Source: an uncultured Fibrobacterota bacterium
Lineage (GTDB): Bacteria > Fibrobacterota > Chitinivibrionia > Chitinivibrionales > Chitinispirillaceae
Length of the DNA stretch: 29,410 nucleotides
Direction of reading: 5' to 3'
Assembly (NCBI GenBank): GCA_903888815.1
Contig: CAISVC010000657.1
Coordinates: 1 to 29,410, forward strand
Shown here: positions 23,620-29,410 of the stretch, one piece after another
How the letters are laid out: each line of letters begins with the position of its first letter
How positions within the stretch are numbered: position 1 is the first letter of the stretch
The notes under the pieces: model-generated
The model's database searches: none
Seen by the model: only the letters and a program-made list of their open reading frames with translations
Told to the model about the DNA's origin: nothing
Program-made: the position numbers and the translations under genes

Positions 23620-25296
23620 ATGAAAAATTTCTGGCCTGAAATCAGACCTTATTCCCCGGTACTTCTGTGTGCGGTCCTGGCCGCCTTTTTCGTTTACTTC
23701 CCCATCACCGACGCCGACATTTTCTGGCACCTCGCAGCCGGAAAGGAAATGGTCGCCCATAAATGCTTTCTCCACACCGACCCGTTTGCCTATACGCTCG
23801 CATCACCGCGCTGGATCGATCTTCACTGGCTTTTCCAGCTCCTCGTATACGGCCTTTATTCTGCGGGCGGAGAACGGGCGCTTATTTTTTTCAAACTGGC
23901 CGCCGTGTCAGGTGTTTCTGTGCTGCTCTGCCTGACCCACCGATCTTCGAGATATATGCTTTGCGCAGCATTCCTCACTGCACTCCTGTTCTACGAAGCG
24001 CGCTATCTGATCGATATCCGTCCAGTCCTTATTACCATGCTATGCATGGCAGCGTATGTCTTTCTCTTTGAGCATGCCCGGCTGAAAGGGAAAATGGGGC
24101 TCCTCTGGCTGTGCATGCCTTTACAGATCGTATGGTCCAACTCCCAGGGTCTCTATATGATCGGCCTGCTTATCATCGGCGCCTACTGGGTGGAAAGCCT
24201 GTGGCATTTTTTCAGGCATACGGGCAACCCACCGATACAAGAAACCGCGCTTCTGCTGCTCTGCGCCGCTTCCTGCCTGATAAATCCCTACGGGATTGCC
24301 GGGCTTCGGCTGCCGTTCGAGCTTTTTTCGCGCATCACCCCTGCTGTCAAAAACATTTACTCCCTGAATATCTCCGAAAACGTGCCGCTGTTTTCCTGTA
24401 CCGGTTATGATGCAGTCTATCGGACTACGGTCATGGTTACCGCTATTATTGCCTGCCTTCTTTTCATGTACCGCAGAAAAAACGTTCGTCTCGCCCATAT
24501 TGTTCTTTTCACGGGATTCCTATTCCTTGCCATGAATGCGATGCGTAACGTTGTGCTCTATATTGTCATTATCGTTCCGATCATCGGCTATTACGCGGAT
24601 TTCCATGGGGCAGAAAGCTTACACGGTATACTGCCGGTACGGATTCGCCGCGGTATCGCGATTGCCGCATCGGCAATCGCCGCATCAGCACTCGCGGCTC
24701 CCCTTGTTCATCATATCTCGATAGTCAAGCTCTATCCTCCCCATCGAACCCTCTCCCCTTTCCGCTTCCCGGAAAAAATCACCGCCCATATTGAACGCAA
24801 TCCGATCCCGGGCAATATGTTCAACGACATCAGGTACGGCGGCTATCTGCTCTGGCGTCTCTATCCGGACAAAAAAGTATTCATCGATACGCGTCTCATT
24901 ATCCGCCAGCCTGAATTTTTCGCTGAATATCTGGCCATCAGCGACCATCCGGAGCTTTTCGAGCACGTCGCGGAGAAATTCAACATTACCCATGCAATAC
25001 TGCCGTCCGCCCTTTTCACCAGACACCTGAAACTGATCCGGCGGCTCTATAAATCCGGTGAGTGGCATCTCGAATATACGGACGGCGCATCGGTTCTTTT
25101 TGTCCGGAACGGTATTCCGGGCCGGCCAAGCCTCGACCTTTCAAACGATGCCACGGTACGGAACATCATGGACAGTATAAGGGTGCAGTGGAACGATGCC
25201 CCCGGTGTTTATCGGGAGGCTATAAGCTATTTTTCCGATCTGCTTGAAAACTTTGAATTACATGAAGCTGCGATGCTGGTTAAACGCGGAAAATAA
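23620..25296 (+). CDS. Multi-spanning membrane protein, GT-C glycosyltransferase-like
   Basis: The product is 558 residues from the ATG at 23620. A GTG at 23599 has a better-placed GGGGA and could be the true start; anything further upstream runs into the hairpin repeat. About ten or more membrane spans fill residues 10-370. The first loop has DADIFWHLAAGKEM, then FLHTDPFAYTLASPRWIDLHW, a pattern of GT-C enzymes in which an acidic pair acts in the periplasm on a lipid-linked sugar donor. The C-terminal soluble part (GNMFNDIRYGGYLLWRLYP, KVFIDTRL) is the conserved end of this uncharacterised GT-C branch. It is followed by the AlgI/AlgJ genes and may build or modify the same surface glycan. Confidence 0.75.
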   Translation: MKNFWPEIRPYSPVLLCAVLAAFFVYFPITDADIFWHLAAGKEMVAHKCFLHTDPFAYTLASPRWIDLHWLFQLLVYGLYSAGGERALIFFKLAAVSGVSVLLCLTHRSSRYMLCAAFLTALLFYEARYLIDIRPVLITMLCMAAYVFLFEHARLKGKMGLLWLCMPLQIVWSNSQGLYMIGLLIIGAYWVESLWHFFRHTGNPPIQETALLLLCAASCLINPYGIAGLRLPFELFSRITPAVKNIYSLNISENVPLFSCTGYDAVYRTTVMVTAIIACLLFMYRRKNVRLAHIVLFTGFLFLAMNAMRNVVLYIVIIVPIIGYYADFHGAESLHGILPVRIRRGIAIAASAIAASALAAPLVHHISIVKLYPPHRTLSPFRFPEKITAHIERNPIPGNMFNDIRYGGYLLWRLYPDKKVFIDTRLIIRQPEFFAEYLAISDHPELFEHVAEKFNITHAILPSALFTRHLKLIRRLYKSGEWHLEYTDGASVLFVRNGIPGRPSLDLSNDATVRNIMDSIRVQWNDAPGVYREAISYFSDLLENFELHEAAMLVKRGK

Positions 25297-25300
25297 AATA

Positions 25301-25321
25301 GGGCTCCAATAGAGCTTTTTC
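25301..25321 (+). terminator. Weak hairpin terminator after the GT-C gene
   Basis: GGGCTC-CAATA-GAGCTTTTT: a four-base GCTC/GAGC stem extended by wobble pairs, then five T. It is weak enough to allow readthrough into the next gene. Confidence 0.4.
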
Positions 25322-25394
25322 AGGTTAGCAGCGCGTCATATATTATAAAAGGCGATGAATTATATTTGAAAACAATCAATCGTTGGAGGATTCG

Positions 25395-25943
25395 ATGAAA
25401 GCTTTGCAAGTATTAACCACAGCGATCTGTTTTGCCCTGGTTTTTTCAACAGGCGCCCAGTGCCGCGACAGTTCGTCTGTTGTAAAAAAGAGTGCCTCGT
25501 CTGCTGTAAAATCAGAAGTAAAAGCGATTGTACCTGATACTGCGAAGCAAAAGGCCAAAACACCCGTTGTTTTATCGAAAGCGGCGCAGGATACGCTGAT
25601 TATCATCGCACGTCTTGTTGAAATCCCCGGAAAGTTTCCTTCCAACGACGCGTACGATTACCTATATCTGGTTAAATACCGTGTTATAAAAGTCCTTCGG
25701 GGTGTCTATCCGGCGCAGGAGATACTGGTCGGTCACTATAACCCCCGCATTCCGCGATCGCAGATAAAAGACAGAATGGCACCGTTCGTGGCAGGTAATG
25801 TCACGAAATTCGAGACTGGCGACAAACATCGGCTGGTGCTCATCACTCCTCTCGAACGTGTCATAGAAGATCGCGTTGAGAATGATTTCCCTGAATCCGA
25901 CCTCGAAAAATATTACGCCCTCAGAGCGGACGTCGCTCAGTAG
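25395..25943 (+). CDS. Small exported protein preceding the AlgI/AlgJ pair
   Basis: The product is 182 residues from the ATG preceded by TTGGAGGATTCG (GGAGG five bases upstream). A signal peptide spans about 1-24 (ALVFSTGAQC), with a possible lipid Cys at 23 though the preceding residues are not a canonical lipobox. Then comes a Lys/Ser/Ala-rich linker (to about 60) and a compact alpha/beta domain of about 115 residues (YDYLYLVKYRVIKVLRG, EILVGHYNPRIPRSQIKDRM, HRLVLITPLE). I recognise no family with confidence. The MBOAT gene follows 11 bases after its stop, so it probably belongs to the acetylation cassette. Confidence 0.8.
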   Translation: MKALQVLTTAICFALVFSTGAQCRDSSSVVKKSASSAVKSEVKAIVPDTAKQKAKTPVVLSKAAQDTLIIIARLVEIPGKFPSNDAYDYLYLVKYRVIKVLRGVYPAQEILVGHYNPRIPRSQIKDRMAPFVAGNVTKFETGDKHRLVLITPLERVIEDRVENDFPESDLEKYYALRADVAQ

Positions 25944-25954
25944 AAATAGAATTC

Positions 25955-27382
25955 ATGGTTTTTTCGTCCCACATTTTCCTGTTTTACTTCCTGCCTGTTT
26001 TCCTCTTTGCATACTTTCTGCTTCCTTTCCGGTGGAAAGGGTTCTATGTAAAGAACGCCTTTATCACCATCATGAGCTATGTTTTCTACGGCTGGCTGGT
26101 GCCCTGGTTCGTCATTCTCATGTTCATCACGACCCTGAAAGATTATTACTGCGGCCTCGTTATCAGCAGGCCGGGACAGCTCCAGTGGAAGCGAAAGGCC
26201 GCGCTTGCTTTTGCCATTGTAGCCGACCTCGGCCTTCTTGCCTATTACAAATACTATATGTTTTTCATGGGAGAGGTCGTCAACAAGGCGGCAATGCTTT
26301 TCGGCGGCGGGCCGCACGCTTTTTCAATTGCCACGGTTCTTCTGCCGTCAGGAATTTCCTTTTATACCTTCGTCGCCCTGAGCTATACGATCGACGTGTA
26401 CCGGGGCGATGCGAAGCCGGCCCGGAACTTCTCCATGTTCTCCTGTTTCGTGGGGCTGTTCCCGCACCTTATCGCGGGCCCGATCATCCGCTACAGCTCG
26501 GTGGCCGAACAGCTTGACTATCGTGAGCATATCATTTCGAAGTTCGCGAGCGGCGTGGCCGTTTTCTGTCTCGGGCTCGGCAAAAAAATCATTCTGGCAA
26601 ACTCGGTCGCACCGATCGCCGACGCCGCGTTCGGCAGCGACAGCCCCGGCATGCTCAACGCGTGGTGGGGCGTTCTGGCCTACGCCTTCCAGATCTATTT
26701 CGATTTCTGCGGCTACTCCGATATGGCTGTCGGCCTCGCGCGCATGATGGGGATCGAATTCCTCAAGAATTTCGACGCGCCGTACCAATCGAAAAGCATT
26801 ACCGTCTTCTGGCGCAGATGGCACATATCGCTGTCAAACTTCATCAGGGACTATCTTTACATTCCGCTCGGCGGCAACCGGGTGAGCACCGGGCGGATGT
26901 ATTTCAACCTGTGCCTCTGCTTTTTTCTCTGCGGACTGTGGCATGGCGCAAAATGGACGTTCGTGGTCTGGGGAATCTATCAGGGTGTGTTTCTCGTCCT
27001 GGAACGCATCGCAGGCAAACGCACGGTATATTGGCGCCTGCCCACTTTCGGGCAGATCGCATTGACCTTCATAATCGTGCTGTTCGGCTGGGTGCTCTTC
27101 AGATCACCGGATCTTTCTCAGGCTATGCACTACTGGGGGGCAATGGTGGGGGCAGTACCGGGCGCCGCATCGGCGCCGCTCCTCGGCACAGAGCTTTTTA
27201 CGCTCCGCCACATTTTCGAAATGGCGGTATGCGCTTTCTTTGTCTGGCAGCCGATTCAGGCTCACGAATGGGGGCTTGAGGTAACCATGAAAAAAGCACT
27301 GCTCTGCATTGTGGTGCTCATCCTGGCCATTGCCATGATGTTCACGCAGAGCTACAATCCGTTCCTTTACTTCCAGTTCTGA
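25955..27382 (+). CDS. MBOAT-family O-acyltransferase, AlgI/PatA-like
   Basis: Membrane-bound O-acyltransferase of the alginate acetylation type (AlgI), which moves an acyl group across the inner membrane for transfer to a periplasmic polysaccharide. The 475-residue length and about ten membrane spans are typical. The order of motifs is complete: PSGISFYTFVALSYTIDVYRG, FPHLIAGPIIRY, FQIYFDFCGYSDMAVGLARM, WRRWHISLSNFIRDYLYIPLGG (His 290) and CGLWHGAKWTFVVWG (the catalytic His 330). The first ATG follows the small exported gene by 11 bases, and the AlgJ-type gene begins 18 bases after its TGA. The target glycan could be alginate-like, cellulose or peptidoglycan; the sequence cannot tell. Confidence 0.95.
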   Translation: MVFSSHIFLFYFLPVFLFAYFLLPFRWKGFYVKNAFITIMSYVFYGWLVPWFVILMFITTLKDYYCGLVISRPGQLQWKRKAALAFAIVADLGLLAYYKYYMFFMGEVVNKAAMLFGGGPHAFSIATVLLPSGISFYTFVALSYTIDVYRGDAKPARNFSMFSCFVGLFPHLIAGPIIRYSSVAEQLDYREHIISKFASGVAVFCLGLGKKIILANSVAPIADAAFGSDSPGMLNAWWGVLAYAFQIYFDFCGYSDMAVGLARMMGIEFLKNFDAPYQSKSITVFWRRWHISLSNFIRDYLYIPLGGNRVSTGRMYFNLCLCFFLCGLWHGAKWTFVVWGIYQGVFLVLERIAGKRTVYWRLPTFGQIALTFIIVLFGWVLFRSPDLSQAMHYWGAMVGAVPGAASAPLLGTELFTLRHIFEMAVCAFFVWQPIQAHEWGLEVTMKKALLCIVVLILAIAMMFTQSYNPFLYFQF

Positions 27383-27400
27383 CGGAGCGTGAGATACACG

Positions 27401-29041
27401 ATGAAGAACATGACTAAAATCGCGGCGATCCCGCTCATTGCGGTGTTCCTGCTTGTCATCTATGCGGTGCCGATCACGCAGGGTGTGGCTGAGCTTCGAA
27501 GGGGCAGGAGTATCCAGGCGCTCGACCTTGTCGTTGACGCAACAGCAACCCCTTTCCGCAACGCGTCCGCGCAGCATGCTCTCGCTGATAAATTTTCTTC
27601 ATATACGGACAGTATCGCCAGCGAGCTCTCGATGGCGAATGATTCGGTATGGAACCGCGAAAGAATCCAAGGCCTCGCCGAGGAACTGCTTTACACCGCC
27701 CAAGATCTCAGGAAAACAGTGATCAAGAAAAACCGCCATGTACGGGCCGATTCTGTCTCCTTGCCGGTTATGCGGCTTGACACGCTTTCCGGACAATGCG
27801 CGGGTTTTCTGTCCGCGCTTAGAAACGGAACACCGTCTGCCCTTTTTGCTGCGATTCGCAGTAATGGAAAGACGCTTGCGCAGGAATATCGGCAGCCGTC
27901 ATTCCTCGATATACCGCTCCTTATAGTAAAAAATATACGCTACATTCTCTGGAACGACCGTTACCTGCGACCGTACGAAAAGGAAATGGAAAATTCGTCG
28001 GTGTTCGCCCTTGGGGCACGTCCCAAAATGTTGTTAACTTACTACCGTCTGTTCAGGGACCTCGGTGAAAAAGGAATCCGTGGCAGAAACGGCTGGTTCT
28101 TTTACAAACCGGACGTTGATTTTCTCATCAAACCGTATGTCAGGGACCGGCGCTCCATCGTGGTGGACCCGAATGACAGACCGGTAAGCGACAATCCGGT
28201 CGCGGCGATTAAAAAATTCAAAGAACAGTTAAACGCCAGAGGCATTGATATGCTTCTGGTCATTATGCCGGGAAAGCCAAGCATCTATCCCGATGTTGTT
28301 TCATCCCGGATGGCGCCTGGTTCAGCGGGCTCGTTCAGCCATTCGCTCCGCATGCTGAGCGATCTGAAAAAACAGGGTGTCGAGGTCGTCGACCTGTTTA
28401 CCCCCTTTGCGCGTGAGCGCCTGCGCGACCACGAGGCGGGCGATTCGATATATCTGCATGAAGATACCCATTGGAAGGCGCGCGCCGTGCGCCTGGCCGC
28501 ACGAGTGGTCGCCGACCGCATCAGGCAGTATCCTTGGTTCGCGGCGGGTTCGACCGAATATATACTTGATTCAATAACAATCGACCGGATTGGCGATGTC
28601 GGTACCATGTCGACGCTGCCTTTAAATAAAGTACGCGGCCTGTACGGATTATTCATGCCGGAAAAGACAAAGTGCTATAAGGTGTACCGGATAATCAGGG
28701 ATCCGCAGGGCGTCGAGACAGAACGGATACCGTATAAAGATGACTTCCGCACCTCGATCATCCTTCTACTGGGTGACAGCTTTTCGCGGATCTATCAGAC
28801 CGACGATCCGCGAAGTGCCGGATGGATTTCCCATCTGGCCCTTGAGCTGGCGCAGCCCATCGCTTCTCTAGTTAATGACGGCGGCGCCTCCACGCTCGTG
28901 AGGCAGTCGCTGGCCCGGAAACCGAACCTGCTCAAAGGAAAAAAACTGGTCGTATGGGAGATTGTTGAGCGCGATTTCCGTTTCGGCGATGAGGGGTGGA
29001 AGGACGTGCCGATCGTGGACAAAGACTTGGGGAAAGAATAA
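27401..29041 (+). CDS. AlgJ/AlgX-like SGNH acetyltransferase with long N-terminal extension
   Basis: The product has 546 residues. The ATG at 27401 is preceded by GAGA/GGAG; the GTG at 27389 is too close to GGAG. Residues 1-28 are an uncleaved anchor or signal (IAAIPLIAVFLLVIYAVP). Residues 35-200 are mostly helical and unusual for AlgJ/AlgX. The SGNH-type domain starts near 220 with the family's GKEGWLF-like GRNGWFFYK. The catalytic elements are EDTHWKARA (D355, H357) and LLLGDSFSRIYQ (S460), in the same order as in AlgX (Asp, His, then Ser). The protein would act in the periplasm, taking acyl groups delivered by the MBOAT protein and placing them on a glycan. Its gene converges on the HepT-like gene with 13 bases between the stops. 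Confidence 0.88.
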   Translation: MKNMTKIAAIPLIAVFLLVIYAVPITQGVAELRRGRSIQALDLVVDATATPFRNASAQHALADKFSSYTDSIASELSMANDSVWNRERIQGLAEELLYTAQDLRKTVIKKNRHVRADSVSLPVMRLDTLSGQCAGFLSALRNGTPSALFAAIRSNGKTLAQEYRQPSFLDIPLLIVKNIRYILWNDRYLRPYEKEMENSSVFALGARPKMLLTYYRLFRDLGEKGIRGRNGWFFYKPDVDFLIKPYVRDRRSIVVDPNDRPVSDNPVAAIKKFKEQLNARGIDMLLVIMPGKPSIYPDVVSSRMAPGSAGSFSHSLRMLSDLKKQGVEVVDLFTPFARERLRDHEAGDSIYLHEDTHWKARAVRLAARVVADRIRQYPWFAAGSTEYILDSITIDRIGDVGTMSTLPLNKVRGLYGLFMPEKTKCYKVYRIIRDPQGVETERIPYKDDFRTSIILLLGDSFSRIYQTDDPRSAGWISHLALELAQPIASLVNDGGASTLVRQSLARKPNLLKGKKLVVWEIVERDFRFGDEGWKDVPIVDKDLGKE

Positions 29042-29054
29042 CTTAATCAACCTT

Positions 29055-29405
29055 TTATTTTTTAGCGCGCAACTCGGCAAAAAACGATTTTATCTGCGGA
29101 ATTAATGCAGGCAATTCCTCTTTTACGGCGGCCCATACGATTTTGTAATTTATTCCCCAATATGCATGAATGCATTTGTCGCGCATGCGGGCCAGATCCG
29201 ACCATGGTATCGCCGGACGGAGATTCTGTATATCTTCAGGAATATTTTTTGTCGCCTCACCGATAATTTCAAAACACCGGATAACCGCATACGCTGTTTT
29301 ACGATCCGCAGCGAACTCATCAAAAGACATCGTACCGACGAAGCTCACGGCCTGGGCCACGTTCTCGATAATGTCTGAAAGGTAGACTGTATAATCCCGC
29401 GTCAT
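29055..29405 (-). CDS. HepT-like (DUF86) toxin of a HepT/MntA module
   Basis: The 116-residue product is the full-length HepT family: a helical bundle with FEIIGEATKNIPEDI, then PWSDLARMRDKCIHAYWGIN, which holds the RX4HXY motif (R-DKCI-H-A-Y) of HepT RNase toxins that the MntA partner silences by AMPylation of the Tyr. The start ATG (29403-29405) is five bases from the window end, so the ribosome binding site and the expected mntA nucleotidyltransferase, normally encoded just upstream, are off the edge. It converges with the AlgJ-like gene. Confidence 0.9.
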   Translation of the reverse strand: MTRDYTVYLSDIIENVAQAVSFVGTMSFDEFAADRKTAYAVIRCFEIIGEATKNIPEDIQNLRPAIPWSDLARMRDKCIHAYWGINYKIVWAAVKEELPALIPQIKSFFAELRAKK

Positions 29406-29410
29406 ACCTG

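Noticed and set aside
1..29410. CRISPR array, tRNA genes, prophage or transposase
   Set aside because: No regularly spaced direct repeats, no cloverleaf with CCA-type end, and no integrase or transposase motif was seen on either strand.

Overview
The window is an ordinary chromosomal segment of a Gram-negative (diderm) bacterium with moderately high GC content. It carries 24 protein-coding genes, two of them cut by or abutting the window ends. The evidence for a diderm cell is several lipoproteins with lipoboxes, two probable outer-membrane barrels and periplasmic-type proteins. The exported galactanase ends in a module resembling a type IX/FlgD-like sorting domain, and the lamin-tail protein ends in a FlgD/CHU-type Ig-like domain. 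Together with a signal-peptide-bearing AraC regulator, these point to the FCB group, perhaps a Fibrobacterota/Chitinispirillia-like lineage. That placement is inference: there is no rRNA gene to test it.

Left part (1-12351, all minus strand): a membrane-tethered AraC-type regulator (cut by the window edge) directly follows a murA-like gene whose catalytic Cys is replaced by Asp. Then come a lipoprotein of unknown function and a tight group ahcY > double-domain ThyX-like gene > U32 hydroxylase/peptidase-family gene. The U32 gene contains a 104-bp palindrome that stays in frame. Further right are an rmd-like sugar-nucleotide reductase, trpS, a cytosolic-looking beta-helix protein and a GerW/YtfJ-family gene, probably transcribed from a clear sigma70-type promoter in front of gerW.

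Middle (12489-17395, plus strand): exported proteins, namely a lamin-tail-domain protein with an FlgD/CHU-type C-terminus, a predicted barrel protein and a GH53 arabinogalactan endo-galactanase, followed by a GNAT acetyltransferase with its own promoter. On the minus strand lie an orphan AbiEii-type nucleotidyltransferase and a DUF362/ferredoxin protein.

Right part (20141-29041, plus strand): a lipoprotein and a beta-barrel gene one base apart, then a transglutaminase-fold/TPR lipoprotein. After these comes an apparent polysaccharide O-acetylation cassette: a GT-C-like membrane protein, a small exported protein, an AlgI-type MBOAT acyltransferase and an AlgJ/AlgX-type SGNH protein. The window closes with a HepT-like toxin gene whose likely MntA partner would lie beyond the edge.

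At least three kinds of palindromic repeat are scattered through the window. The most interesting are two related long palindromes (14270-14450 and 18590-18833) and the palindrome inside the U32 coding region. In three places a palindrome remains open in the reading frame of the gene it touches. No rRNA, tRNA, CRISPR array, prophage or transposase was found. The best candidates for undescribed biology are the palindromic elements, the duplicated ThyX-like protein beside U32, and the membrane-bound AraC regulator.
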